A program made the position numbers and the translations under genes. Below, one piece after another: positions 1 to 7,905 of a stretch of DNA of 34,830 nt. This DNA comes from Timonella senegalensis JC301. Lineage in GTDB: Bacteria > Actinomycetota > Actinomycetes > Actinomycetales > Cellulomonadaceae. The stretch's first letter is position 1, and the number at the start of each line of letters is the position of its first letter. The notes below the pieces were generated by a model that saw only the letters and a program-made list of their open reading frames with translations, was not told the origin of the DNA and made no database searches. The stretch is taken from contig NZ_HE978643.1 of assembly GCF_000312125.1 (NCBI RefSeq), positions 46,120 to 80,949 of the forward strand. Reading direction: 5' to 3'.

Positions 1-25
1 CCGGCACCACACGAAAGGACCTCTC

Positions 26-961
26 ATGGTTGACGTTGCAACCGCCCCCGTAAGACTGGCTACAAAGCCGAGCCGCAGGCACCGTGCGCAGGCGCGCACC
101 GCGTGGCTCTTCCTTGCTCCATTCGCAGTTCTGTTCATAACCGTTTTCATCATTCCGATCTTCAGCTCGATCTATAACAGCTTCTACGGGATGAAGCAGT
201 CGGGCCTTGGCCTTGGCGCCCCTGAGCGCGTTTTCATCGGATTGCAGAACTACACGGAGACACTGACCTCCGAGGCGTTCTGGAGTGGGATGGGTCGTGT
301 TCTTGGGTACGCGGCATTCCAGATCCCGATCATGATCCTCGGTGCTCTTGGACTGGCTCTTCTACTGGACTCGCTTGCCGCCAAGTACATCTCGTTCTTC
401 CGTCTGAGCTACTTCCTGCCCTACGCCATCCCGGGCGTCATCGCGGCTGTGGTGTGGACGTACCTGTACCAGCCAAACCTCAGCCCAATCGTTAAGGGAC
501 TGAGCGCGATCGGCATCAATGTGGACTTCCTGTCCACCAACACGATTTTGCTGTCGATGGCGAACATCACCACGTGGACGTTTATGGGTTACAACATGCT
601 CATCTTCTTGTCCGCTCTCCAGGCGATTCCCGGTGACCTATACGAGGCTGCTCGCCTCGATGGCGCGTCAGAGTGGCGCATCGTACGAGCCATTAAGGTT
701 CCTATGCTGCAGGGCGCTGCGATGCTCGCTGTTCTACTCTCCATCATTGGCACCATTCAGCTCTTCAACGAACCCACCGTGATGAAGCGGTCGGCCACAT
801 TTATCGATTCGGCGTACACGCCGATGATGATGGCCTACGACCAGGCCTTTGGCCCGTCCGCCAACCCGGGCAAGGCGGCCGCGATCTCCGTTGTCATGGC
901 AGTGATCGCTGGACTGCTCGCTTGGTTCTACACCCGCGTGAACAAGAAGGTGGCGCAGTGA
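26..961 (+). CDS. Carbohydrate ABC transporter permease, MalF/UgpA type
   Basis: Inner-membrane subunit of a binding-protein-dependent sugar importer (311 aa). A basic N-terminus (to about residue 25) precedes about six hydrophobic segments. The cytoplasmic EAA loop that docks the ATPase is visible near residues 207-228 (EAARLDGASEWRIVRAIKVP). Length and layout fit MalF/UgpA-type permeases of the CUT1 class. The ATG has a good ribosome site (AAAGGA, 13-18). Its TGA overlaps the next gene's GTG, so the two permeases are probably translationally coupled as a heterodimer. The binding protein would be expected upstream, outside the window. No ATPase gene is present here, and many actinobacterial CUT1 systems share a distant MsiK-type ATPase. 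The substrate cannot be read from the sequence. Confidence 0.93.
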   Translation: MVDVATAPVRLATKPSRRHRAQARTAWLFLAPFAVLFITVFIIPIFSSIYNSFYGMKQSGLGLGAPERVFIGLQNYTETLTSEAFWSGMGRVLGYAAFQIPIMILGALGLALLLDSLAAKYISFFRLSYFLPYAIPGVIAAVVWTYLYQPNLSPIVKGLSAIGINVDFLSTNTILLSMANITTWTFMGYNMLIFLSALQAIPGDLYEAARLDGASEWRIVRAIKVPMLQGAAMLAVLLSIIGTIQLFNEPTVMKRSATFIDSAYTPMMMAYDQAFGPSANPGKAAAISVVMAVIAGLLAWFYTRVNKKVAQ

Positions 962-1872
962 GTACGCTAACTCCAACTCGAAAGTCCGATCCGCGCGCGG
1001 CCCGCGCAATCCGCAAGGACCGGATCGATTCTGATCGCGTTCCCACCTCGACCAAGGTCATCACTCGCGCGGTCATGATTGGTGCCGCACTGTACTTCCT
1101 GTTCCCCGTGTGGTGGCTGCTGGTGTCATCGTCCAAGCCCAAGCCGGACCTCTACTCGACCTCGGGCTTGTGGTTCTCCGATAACTTCCAGCTGTTCGAC
1201 AACTTGTCGCGGGCGATGACGTACGGCGAGGGTCACTACCTGCGCTGGATAGGCAACTCGATCCTGTACTCGGGTGTTGCGGCGATCCTGGGCACACTCG
1301 TCTCGGTTGCTGCTGGGTACGCGTTGTCTAAGTTTGTGTTCCGCGGCAAGAACGTGGTGACGATCTTCATTTTGGGTGGTCTGCTCATCCCGGCCGCCCT
1401 GCTGACTATCCCGCTGTATTTTGTGTTCAACTCGCTGGGTATCGTGAACACGGTGTGGGCGGTCATCATTCCGTCCATCGTGTCGCCGTTCGGTGTGTTC
1501 CTTGGGCGGATCTACGCTGATTCATCGGTTCCGGACGAGCTGATCGAGGCCGCCCGTGTGGACGGCGCAAGCGAGGTCCGCACGTTCTTCACGATCGTGC
1601 TGCGGATCCTGTCACCGGCTCTCGTGACGATCGCACTGTTCATCTTTGTGGCCACGTGGAACAACTTCTTGCTGCCGTTGGTCATGCTGAACAACTCGGA
1701 ACTGTTCCCTGTGACCCTGGGGCTGTACACGTGGCAGTCCTACCGTGCCGTGGACCTGACGGACATCGTGCTGGTGGGCTCGCTGTTCGCGGTTCTGCCG
1801 CTCGTGGTCACCTTCCTCGGCCTGCAGCGCTTCTGGCGCTCCGGCCTGGCCATGGGCGCGGTCAAGGGCTAG
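958..1872 (+). CDS. Carbohydrate ABC transporter permease, MalG/UgpE type
   Basis: Second permease of the same importer, 304 aa from the GTG at 958. This start overlaps the TGA of the first permease and leaves a family-sized protein; an in-frame start at 922 would add 12 residues read from within the upstream gene. An N-terminal cytoplasmic stretch of about 35 residues is followed by six hydrophobic segments. The EAA loop (EAARVDGASEVRTFFTIVLRI) is well preserved and should contact the ATPase. A strong terminator follows within 15 nt, so the operon ends here. No sugar-specific regulator lies next to it. Sugar specificity is unknown. Confidence 0.93.
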   Translation: MSTLTPTRKSDPRAARAIRKDRIDSDRVPTSTKVITRAVMIGAALYFLFPVWWLLVSSSKPKPDLYSTSGLWFSDNFQLFDNLSRAMTYGEGHYLRWIGNSILYSGVAAILGTLVSVAAGYALSKFVFRGKNVVTIFILGGLLIPAALLTIPLYFVFNSLGIVNTVWAVIIPSIVSPFGVFLGRIYADSSVPDELIEAARVDGASEVRTFFTIVLRILSPALVTIALFIFVATWNNFLLPLVMLNNSELFPVTLGLYTWQSYRAVDLTDIVLVGSLFAVLPLVVTFLGLQRFWRSGLAMGAVKG

Positions 1873-1885
1873 TTGAGCTCAGTTG

Positions 1886-1921
1886 GGAGGGGTTCGCCTG
1901 CGGACGGACCCCTCCTTTTTT
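1886..1921 (+). terminator. Intrinsic terminator of the sugar importer operon
   Basis: An 8-bp GC-rich stem (GGAGGGGT, 1886-1893, with ACCCCTCC, 1908-1915) is followed directly by six T (1916-1921). It lies 13 nt after the permease stop codon. Confidence 0.9.
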
Positions 1922-1942
1922 ATTTCCGACGATCGTGGTTAC
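1922..1942 (+). repeat. Intergenic CGACGATC-type repeat, copy 1
   Basis: A 21-nt element beginning ATTTCCGACGATC and ending GGTTAC. It matches 18 of 21 positions at 26648-26668. Related shorter versions lie near 3580-3594, 6668-6680 and at both ends of 32423-32520. The function is unknown; see findings. Confidence 0.45.
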
Positions 1943-2024
1943 AGCCCAGCCCCACGCGCAGTTGCGTAGAGGGAAGGTGGGCGGGAACACGTCCGTGGCC
2001 CGTCCATTTTAGGTCGGCGCAACT

Positions 2025-2030
2025 TATCCT
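2025..2030 (+). promoter_or_regulatory. Probable -10 box of a leaderless transcript (PHP gene)
   Basis: TATCCT ends exactly 6 nt before the ATG at 2037, which would place the transcription start on the start codon. There is no Shine-Dalgarno sequence between them. No convincing -35 box was seen. Confidence 0.55.
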
Positions 2031-2036
2031 TGAAGA

Positions 2037-2879
2037 ATGCGCATCGACCTGCACGCTCACACCACAATGTCGGACGGAACCGACTCGCCACGCCAGTTGG
2101 TTCACGCGGCTAAGGCCGCGAACCTGGACGTGGTGGCGATCGTGGACCACGATTCCACACGTGGATGGGACGAGGCTGCGGATGCGGCACTCGAAACAGG
2201 TGTGTCACTCGTGCGCGGCACCGAGGTCTCGGCTAAGTATCAGGGCATCTCAGTGCACCTGCTGAGCTACCTCCATGATCCGCTCGCTCCAGTGCTCGTG
2301 CAGCAGAACGGAAGGGTGCGCGATGCTCGAGTCAACCGCGCTCGAACCATCGTGTCCCTCATCGAGCAGGACTATCCGATCACGTGGGATGACGTGCTGG
2401 CGCAGACCGAGGAGGGCACAACGATTGGTCGCCCCCACATCGCTGATGCGCTCGTTGCCGCCGGCTCAATTGGCACGCGCTCCCAGGCGTTTGCCGAGAT
2501 CCTTTTCCCCGGCTCCCCGTACTACGTCCCGCACTATGCCCCGGACGCTATCGATGCGATCGCCGCGATCCGCGAGGCCGGCGGAGTCGCCGTTTTTGCG
2601 CACCCCGGCGCGAACGCGCGCGGGCGTGTGGTGCCGGATCACGTTATCGGTGAGATGGTGGAAGCAGGTCTCCAGGGTCTCGAGGTCTTCCACCGCGACA
2701 ACCCCCTAGAACAGCGCGAGCGCCTCCTGACGCTCGCGAACTCGCACGATCTACTCATCACCGGGTCGAGCGACTATCACGGAGACGGCAAACCTAACCG
2801 TCTCGGAGAAAACACCACCGACCCGGCGGTGTTCGCAGCAATTGAGGAACTAGGCGTGACTTCAGTGGTTCGATCGTGA
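2037..2879 (+). CDS. PHP-domain phosphoesterase (YciV/RNase AM-like)
   Basis: A 280-aa soluble metal-dependent phosphoesterase of the PHP superfamily. Metal-ligand motifs are in the expected order: LHAHTTMSDGT (residues 5-15), IVDHDS (37-42), GTEVS (about 61-65), HPGA in the second half and SDYHGDG near residue 245. A small insert domain follows the GTE motif, as in the YciV family, whose studied members hydrolyse 3',5'-nucleoside bisphosphates (pAp) or trim the 5' ends of structured RNA. Which activity applies here is inference. The ATG is chosen because it begins the conserved metal motif and sits 6 nt after a -10-like box. The stop overlaps the marC-like gene by 4 nt, so the two are probably co-transcribed. 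Confidence 0.88.
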   Translation: MRIDLHAHTTMSDGTDSPRQLVHAAKAANLDVVAIVDHDSTRGWDEAADAALETGVSLVRGTEVSAKYQGISVHLLSYLHDPLAPVLVQQNGRVRDARVNRARTIVSLIEQDYPITWDDVLAQTEEGTTIGRPHIADALVAAGSIGTRSQAFAEILFPGSPYYVPHYAPDAIDAIAAIREAGGVAVFAHPGANARGRVVPDHVIGEMVEAGLQGLEVFHRDNPLEQRERLLTLANSHDLLITGSSDYHGDGKPNRLGENTTDPAVFAAIEELGVTSVVRS

Positions 2880-3502
2880 ACGACATCATCAACATGCGGC
2901 TCGTCGTCGAGGTCTACGTGACTCTCTTCGTCATCATGGACCCGCCCGGCACAGTGCCGATCTTTCTTGGCTTGACCAGCTCGTTTACAGCCAAGCAGCG
3001 CAAGCAGGCTGCGCGCACCGCGATTCTCGTGGCTGCGGGCGTTATCTTGGCGTTTGCCGCGTTTGGGCAGCACATCCTGAACTATATGCACATCTCACTG
3101 CCGGCGCTCCAAGCGTCTGGTGGTCTGCTGCTCCTGCTCGTGGCGATGCAGTTGCTGACAGGGAAGATGGAGGAGGCAGGGGAGAACCCGACCTCCAAGA
3201 ACGTCAACGTTGCGCTCGTGCCTCTCGGCACCCCGCTGCTCGCTGGCCCCGGTGCGATCGTTGCATCGATGCTGTTTGTGCAGCGCGTTGACGGCGGAAC
3301 TGCCGACTGGGTCGCACTCGCGGTTGGCTTTGCGTTGGTGTGCCTAACCCTGTGGGCAGCCATGCGCTTCGCATCCGTCATCCACCGCGTTCTCGGTGAG
3401 TCCGGCACCATCCTAGTGACTCGAATCGCCGGTCTGCTGCTCGCCGCAATTGCCGTCCAGCTCATGGCCGATGCGATCACCGCGTTCGTGAAGGCGGCGT
3501 AG
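2876..3502 (+). CDS. MarC-family integral membrane protein
   Basis: A 208-aa membrane protein with six hydrophobic segments. The early family motif PPGTVPIF (about residues 22-29) and the segment PLGTPLLAGPGAI (about 117-129) identify MarC (UPF0056). The family is conserved, but its transport substrate has not been established; the old link to multiple antibiotic resistance in E. coli was not upheld. The GTG start overlaps the TGA of the PHP gene (GTGA), so translation is likely coupled. A long hairpin begins 40 nt downstream. Confidence 0.9.
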   Translation: MNDIINMRLVVEVYVTLFVIMDPPGTVPIFLGLTSSFTAKQRKQAARTAILVAAGVILAFAAFGQHILNYMHISLPALQASGGLLLLLVAMQLLTGKMEEAGENPTSKNVNVALVPLGTPLLAGPGAIVASMLFVQRVDGGTADWVALAVGFALVCLTLWAAMRFASVIHRVLGESGTILVTRIAGLLLAAIAVQLMADAITAFVKAA

Positions 3503-3541
3503 CCGCCTCAGGTCCTTCGCTACGCGCAGATGATTGTATTT

Positions 3542-3588
3542 CGATCGTGCCGGGCACTCAGCCTCATGCTGGGAGCCCGGCACGATCG
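3542..3588 (+). terminator. Long hairpin after marC-like gene, probable terminator
   Basis: A perfect 14-bp stem (CGATCGTGCCGGGC, 3542-3555, with 3575-3588) contains an inner CAGC/GCTG helix. Only TCGTT follows, so it is not a classic U-tract terminator; it may act by itself as an actinobacterial-type terminator or protect the 3' end. The right arm contains the repeated GATCGTCG motif. Confidence 0.6.
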
Positions 3589-3662
3589 TCGTTAAGAGGG
3601 TTTTCACGCGTGGACGGCGCGTAACGTACGCCGCATTCCGCAGGAAATGGCCGCCTGGGTAG

Positions 3663-3668
3663 TAGAAT
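3663..3668 (+). promoter_or_regulatory. Probable -10 box for the RNA helicase gene
   Basis: TAGAAT is the best -10 candidate in the 402-nt gap between the marC-like gene and the helicase. No matching -35 box is clear. A start near 3675 would give a leader of about 230 nt. Confidence 0.5.
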
Positions 3669-3674
3669 GGCGGT

Positions 3675-3904
3675 GTTATCGGTTGCCCGTTCGTCTCGAT
3701 CATTTTTTGCTCGCAGGAAAGCATTTACCTGCAGCGCGCATTTTCACGTTCGGCTACCATCGCAGGCAGGCCGCCCGCACCACCGGAAACGTCGCTCATC
3801 ACTGATGGTGAGCGCCCGCCGGCGCGCGAGAACACGACTCAGGTCGAACGAGAACGCACGCGTCACTCCGGCGCGCGAGTGCCGCCACAAATTAACGAGG
3901 CACA
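3675..3904 (+). promoter_or_regulatory. Long structured 5' leader of the RNA helicase gene
   Basis: No gene is convincing here. The region holds a T6 run (3703-3708), a GCAGG/CCTGC hairpin (3713-3717 with 3728-3732), an 8-bp hairpin with loop CTGA (3794-3801 with 3806-3813) and a 12-nt direct repeat (CCGGCGCGCGAG) near 3819-3830 and 3868-3879. Long leaders are known for some bacterial DEAD-box helicase genes, where they allow cold-responsive or autogenous control; that role here is inference. Confidence 0.4.
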
Positions 3905-5561
3905 GTGACCACCACGTCATCGAGCGTCCAAGACATCGACGCCACCTTTGCGGACTTCCCAATCCGCCCTGAAATCGTTGAAGCCCTTGCTGAAGAGGGC
4001 ATCACCACACCGTTCCCCATCCAGGCAATGACCCTCCCAGTGGCACTCTCTGGCCACGACATCATCGGCCAGGCTAAGACGGGAACGGGTAAGACTCTGG
4101 GATTCGGTATCCCACTGCTCAACAAGATCGTGGCACCGGACGAGGACGGCTTTGACCAGCTTCCCGCCCCGGGCAAGCCACAGGCTCTGGTCATCGTGCC
4201 TACCCGCGAACTTGCGGTGCAGGTTGCCAAGGACCTCGAGGCGGCGTCCACCAAGCGCTCCGTACGCGTAGTCCAGCTGTACGGTGGCCGTGCCTATGAA
4301 CCACAGGTTGACGCGCTCAAGCGCGGCGCCGAGGTGGTCGTGGGAACGCCAGGCCGCATGATCGACCTCCTGAACCAGAAGGTCCTGACCCTGTCGCGAG
4401 CAGCTACCGTGGTGCTCGACGAAGCAGACGAGATGCTCGACCTCGGCTTCCTGCCGGACGTTGAGAAGATCCTCGCGCACACTCCGGCGGTCCGCCACAC
4501 CATGCTGTTCTCGGCAACCATGCCGGGCGCAGTTGTGAACATGGCCCGGCGCTACATGAGCCACCCAACGCACATCCGCGCCAACGACCCGGACGATGCA
4601 GGCTCGACTCACAAGAACATCAAGCAGGTCATCTACCGTGCGCACGCTAAGGACAAGACCGAGATGCTCGCCCGCATCCTCCAGGCCCGTGGGCGTGGCC
4701 TGACTATCGTGTTCACTCGCACCAAGCGCACCGCCGCAAAGGTTGCCGAGGAACTTGTGGACCGCGGCTTCGCGGCTGGATCCCTGCACGGTGATCTCGG
4801 ACAGGGTGCACGCGAGCAGGCATTGCGCGCGTTCCGCAACGGCAAGGTCGACATCCTCGTGGCAACCGACGTGGCTGCCCGCGGAATCGACGTGGACAAC
4901 GTCACCCACGTGGTGAACTTCCAAGTTCCAGAGGACGAGAAGACCTACCTCCACCGCACCGGTCGTACCGGCCGTGCAGGTAACAAGGGGACCGCTGTCA
5001 CGTTCGTGGACTGGGATGACGTCCCACACTGGGCGCTCATCAACAAGGCTCTCGAGTTGGGCATCCCGGAGCCCATCGAGACCTACTCGAGCTCCCCACA
5101 CCTGTTCACCGATCTCGACATCCCCAGAGGGCACCAAGGGCCGCCTGCCCAAGGAAGCACGCACGCGTGCAGGCCTTGACGCTGAAGTCCTCGAAGACCT
5201 CGGCGAGACCGGAAAGCGGACCTCAAAGGGCCGCCCGGAGCGCTCTTCGCGTGACGGTGGACGCTCCCGCTCCGGCGAAGGCCGCCGTTCCGAGGGCGCA
5301 CGCTCCGAAGGATCTCGCTCTGAAGGATCTCGCTCGGAAAAGGCAGCCGGCGAAAAGCGCGGCGAGCGCCGCCAGCGCAACCGCACCCGCCGCGTAAACG
5401 GCGAGGTTGCCGAGCCAAAGTCTGGTGCTGCCGCGGAAAGCGCTCCCTCCACACAGAGTGCGGACGGCGAGAAATCAGGCGATAGCCGCCCACGCCGTCG
5501 TCGTCGCCGCAGCGGTGGTGCAGGTTCGAACGAGGGTGCAGCACAGAGCGCAGCCGAGTGA
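3905..5561 (+). CDS. rhlE: DEAD-box RNA helicase (RhlE type) with +1 frameshift near the 3' end
   Basis: ATP-dependent RNA helicase. The zero frame (3905-5179, 424 aa) carries the full core: Q motif (F15 to Q40), AKTGTGKT (57-64), PTREL, TPGR, DEAD (about 178-181), SAT, VATDVAARGID and HRTGRTGRAG. The conserved continuation HLFTDLDIP-EGTKGRLPKEARTRAGLD switches to the +1 frame after the CCC codon at 5123-5125. Without the A at 5126 the protein would be 551 aa, with an Arg/Ser/Glu-rich basic tail (SEGSRSEGSRSE repeats, then polyarginine) that probably binds RNA. Without a shift the protein ends after 17 unrelated residues. Causes could be a sequencing error, a real mutation, or programmed shifting at CCC-AGA. 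The GTG start has ACGAGG 4 nt upstream. Confidence 0.85.
5123..5128 (+). other. Site of +1 frameshift in the helicase gene
   Basis: The zero frame reads CCC AGA GGG; the conserved protein needs CCC, skip A5126, GAG GGC. A peptidyl tRNA-Pro on CCC could re-pair on CCA after a +1 slip, with the usually infrequent Arg codon AGA in the A site. This resembles known +1 sites of the CUU-AGG kind. A single-base error explains it equally well. Confidence 0.6.
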
Positions 5562-5579
5562 CCCTCACTCAATAACGTA

Positions 5580-5616
5580 GTGATGCCCGTATCCTCCAAG
5601 AGGATGCGGGCATCAC
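5580..5616 (+). terminator. Long hairpin after the RNA helicase gene
   Basis: A 17-bp stem with one T-G pair (5580-5596 with 5600-5616) and loop CAA. It extends outward with partly paired AAC/GTT flanks. No U-tract follows, so terminator function is likely but not certain. Confidence 0.65.
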
Positions 5617-5690
5617 TGTGTTGAGGCCGTGCGGCCAGTGCTTGGTAGCGCGAGTCGAGGTGGCGAGGTGCGCGCTGTGGTGCACGGCGC

Positions 5691-5717
5691 GTGGCTGGGC
5701 CGTGGCTGGGCCGTGGC
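5691..5717 (+). repeat. Short tandem repeat, 11-nt unit
   Basis: GTGGCTGGGCC occurs twice in tandem (5691-5701, 5702-5712), followed by GTGGC. It lies in the 267-nt gap before the ferritin-like gene, which otherwise shows only the helicase hairpin and a promoter. Confidence 0.6.
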
Positions 5718-5816
5718 GTGAGTCGCTCGGCGCACTCACCCTCCTACCCATCGTGAGATCCCACCGCGGGGGTCCTGCCTGCGAGGTAGCTGTGAGAGCG
5801 GGCGACTGTTAGGGAC

Positions 5817-5822
5817 TATGCT
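5817..5822 (+). promoter_or_regulatory. Probable -10 box of a leaderless transcript (ferritin-like gene)
   Basis: TATGCT ends 6 nt before the GTG at 5829, and no Shine-Dalgarno sequence is present. The same hexamer precedes both tRNA genes in this window. Confidence 0.6.
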
Positions 5823-5828
5823 GGTCTG

Positions 5829-6602
5829 GTGAGTCAAGCATCAAACACGAGCGACAGTAACCACCCCGCCCCGGCCCCAACCCAGGAGGCGGCTACCCAA
5901 GCACCCGAGCGCGTTGAGGTGTCCACACAGGATGCTATTGAGCTGCTCGGCCTCCTCGCCTTCGCGGAACTGTCCGCGCAGATGCGACTCGCCGTCGACG
6001 CGGCACTGAGCCCGACGCCCGAGCACCGGCTGACGCACGCTGGTCTTTCGGCGAACGCGCACGGCCGTATGGTCGCGCTCACTAACCTCATCGCCGAGTA
6101 CGGCGTGGACGGTCAGTCCGTGGTCGTGCGTTACAACGACGCATTCGCAGACTACGAATCGCGGACCCGCTCCGAAACCTGGTACGAGCGCGTGCTCAAG
6201 GGATACGTGGGCCACTCCGTAGCGCTCGACTTTTGCAAGCTCGTAGCGGAGGCACTCCCGGACAACCTGCAGGAGCGCATTACCGCGATCATCGGGAAGA
6301 CCAACGAGTCCGAGAACGCCGCCGCGATTCTCTCCGCAAAGTCGGAATCCGACCCAACCTTTGCATCGCGCCTTGCACTGTGGGGACGCCGGCTCGTTGG
6401 GGAGGCGCTCGGCCAGATTCAGGGGCTGGTGATCAGCAACCCCGCGCTGGAGCGTCTCGTTATTGCGGCCGCACACAACCTAGGAACAGAGGTCAGCAGC
6501 CCAATTGTCCAGGAGCAGCAGAAGCTCGAGACTGCGTGGGTGTTCTCCAAACTCACAGCCGATCACGCGCGCAGGATGGACAGGATCGGGCTCGCTGCCT
6601 GA
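5829..6602 (+). CDS. Ferritin-like fold protein (Rv3210c-like)
   Basis: A 257-aa soluble protein. After a Pro/Ala/Thr-rich N-terminus (about 30 residues) it looks all-helical, with ELLGLLAFAELSAQMRLAVDA at about residues 38-58 and further acidic helices (DNAFADYESRTRSETWYE region). This fits the ferritin-like/MiaE-like proteins that sit between rhlE and the DUF3107 gene in many Actinobacteria. In MiaE the fold carries a di-iron tRNA hydroxylase; whether this protein keeps all iron ligands or modifies tRNA cannot be judged by eye. The GTG start is supported by a -10-like box exactly 6 nt upstream. A long shared hairpin ends the gene. Confidence 0.7.
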   Translation: MSQASNTSDSNHPAPAPTQEAATQAPERVEVSTQDAIELLGLLAFAELSAQMRLAVDAALSPTPEHRLTHAGLSANAHGRMVALTNLIAEYGVDGQSVVVRYNDAFADYESRTRSETWYERVLKGYVGHSVALDFCKLVAEALPDNLQERITAIIGKTNESENAAAILSAKSESDPTFASRLALWGRRLVGEALGQIQGLVISNPALERLVIAAAHNLGTEVSSPIVQEQQKLETAWVFSKLTADHARRMDRIGLAA

Positions 6603-6689
6603 TTTTGCCGGGACGCCACCGACGGAACGTGCGCCCGGCGCCGCGTGAGGTGCGGGGCGGGCGAAAGTCGATCGTCGTGAGTACGTAAA

Positions 6690-6727
6690 AGGACGGGGGT
6701 CCGCACCATAGTGCGGACCCCCGTCCT
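6690..6727. terminator. Bidirectional terminator between ferritin-like and DUF3107 genes
   Basis: A perfect 17-bp GC-rich stem (6690-6706 with 6711-6727) with loop CATA. Read on the minus strand it is followed by TTTTACG, a better U-tract than on the plus strand, so it best suits the DUF3107 gene. It also lies about 90 nt after the convergent ferritin-like gene. Confidence 0.85.
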
Positions 6728-6750
6728 GCTCTGTCAGTGAGCGTGAGCGA

Positions 6751-6975
6751 TCAGAGCTGCCCGAACCCGACCGCGCGCTTTTCCTCAGTGCCCAACTCAA
6801 CGTAAGCGATCGAGGCGCCCGGAACGAAGGTGGTGTTGCCCTTCGAGTCGGTCAGCACGAGCGCGGTTCCGTCAGCGAGCGCGGCAGTGACTGCTGCGGT
6901 GAGCTCGGCTTGGGTCGTCTCGGTCTCGACCTTTACCTCGCGAGCGTAGTTCTGAATACCAATGGTGACCTGCAT
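6751..6975 (-). CDS. DUF3107 family small protein
   Basis: A 74-aa protein, nearly the usual size for the DUF3107 family (M. tuberculosis TB9.4/Rv3208A is recalled as a homologue). It opens MQVTIGIQNYAREVKVETE and contains a conserved ALVLTDSKGNTTFVPGASIAYVE core. No enzymatic motif, signal peptide or membrane segment is visible, and the function is unknown. The start has a strong ribosome site (AAGGAG, 7 nt upstream), in contrast to its leaderless-looking neighbours. The TetR gene lies 139 nt upstream on the same strand. Confidence 0.9.
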   Translation of the reverse strand: MQVTIGIQNYAREVKVETETTQAELTAAVTAALADGTALVLTDSKGNTTFVPGASIAYVELGTEEKRAVGFGQL

Positions 6976-7114
6976 GGTGTGCTCCTTAGTGCGTGGTACA
7001 CGCTGTGGGCGTGCTCGGTTTCTACACTGATATTAGGACGCGGCGCGCTGGTTAGGAGAGCCGCACGCTTGTTTTGTTCTCACGGCGTAAAACCTGATAC
7101 GGGAGGCCGGGCGG

Positions 7115-7849
7115 CTAAGGGAGTTCGCCTGCTCCGTGCTGCTTGAGTACGCCTCCCACGCCTCGCCAAGTGAACTGCGCGATGAGTTCTACGCGTTGAG
7201 CGGGGGTCAGGATGTCGAGCGGATCGGGGTCCAAGGTATCCGCAGCTGCATGCTTGGCCATCGCAACCGACGCGCGCGCGACCTCGAGGGCCGCGGAGTC
7301 TGGGAGAGATGTCAAGGACATGAGGGTCTGGGCCACGAGGTGGGCTACGTGGGCGTTGGGTGCTTCAACCCGAGCGCGCATCTGTTCGTCACGAGTGACG
7401 TCCGAGTCGAAGAGAAGCATTGCGGCAACACCGCAGGAGTGGACGAAGTCCACGTAGGCGTTGATGACAGTGTGGACGATGCGCTGACCCAGGTCCGTGG
7501 GGGCGCCGGCCGTGGACGTGGCGATGTCGAGCGCACGCGTGACGGTGTCGATCAGAGCGCCGCCGCGATCATCAAGAAGTGCTAGGTAGAGGTCCATCTT
7601 GGATGGAAAGTGCTTGTACAGGACCGGCTTGGTGACCTGCGCGGCCGCGGCAACATCCTCCATGGAGATGTGATGATAGCCGCGCTCAGCAAACAGCGGC
7701 TGCGCAATTTTGATGAGCTGGACGCGCCGTTCCGCGGCGCTCAAACGTGTGCGGGCGAGGCTGGAAGTGACGGGCTGTGAGTTCGCGGGCGCACGGTCGC
7801 GCGGAGCACCGGTGGGTGCCTCGCGTGAGTCGGGGGTCAGGACACTCAT
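7115..7849 (-). CDS. TetR-family transcriptional regulator
   Basis: A 244-aa regulator. A disordered N-terminus of about 35 residues is followed by a TetR helix-turn-helix (about residues 40-85), with FAERGYHHISMEDVAAAA and KPVLYKHFPSKMDLYLAL matching the family pattern. The rest is a helical ligand/dimerisation domain; the ligand is unknown. The ATG at 7849 follows a TACGCT box by exactly 6 nt, suggesting a leaderless message. Position, between a DUF3107 gene and the adnAB operon, matches the Rv3208 regulator of mycobacteria. An inverted repeat in the divergent 137-nt gap toward adnA is a candidate operator, so it may control itself and possibly adnAB. Confidence 0.9.
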   Translation of the reverse strand: MSVLTPDSREAPTGAPRDRAPANSQPVTSSLARTRLSAAERRVQLIKIAQPLFAERGYHHISMEDVAAAAQVTKPVLYKHFPSKMDLYLALLDDRGGALIDTVTRALDIATSTAGAPTDLGQRIVHTVINAYVDFVHSCGVAAMLLFDSDVTRDEQMRARVEAPNAHVAHLVAQTLMSLTSLPDSAALEVARASVAMAKHAAADTLDPDPLDILTPAQRVELIAQFTWRGVGGVLKQHGAGELP

Positions 7850-7855
7850 TTGGTA

Positions 7856-7861
7856 AGCGTA
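7856..7861 (-). promoter_or_regulatory. Probable -10 box of a leaderless transcript (tetR gene)
   Basis: On the minus strand TACGCT is followed by 6 nt (TACCAA) and then the ATG. No ribosome-binding sequence is present. Confidence 0.6.
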
Positions 7862-7885
7862 GACCAGTGTTCACCCCTTGGGAAC

Positions 7886-7905
7886 AGCCGTATCGAATGA
7901 CGGCT
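7886..7905. promoter_or_regulatory. Inverted repeat between tetR and adnA, possible operator
   Basis: AGCCGT (7886-7891) and ACGGCT (7900-7905) are separated by 8 nt. The element is 36 nt upstream of the TetR start and 82 nt upstream of the adnA start. Twofold symmetry of this size suits a TetR dimer, but no binding data exist. Confidence 0.4.

Noticed and set aside
3667-3972. A 101-codon frame running from the helicase leader into the helicase gene
   Set aside because: Its ATG lies inside the probable -10 box and it has no ribosome site; composition is arginine-rich shadow-like.
5306-5338. Direct repeat GAAGGATCTCGCTC that could suggest a repeat array
   Set aside because: It encodes the SEGSRSEGSRSE tail of the helicase; unit and spacing do not fit CRISPR.
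3917-5599. A 560-codon open frame on the minus strand opposite the RNA helicase gene
   Set aside because: It is the antisense shadow of a GC-rich gene, has no family resemblance, and the plus strand carries all DEAD-box motifs.
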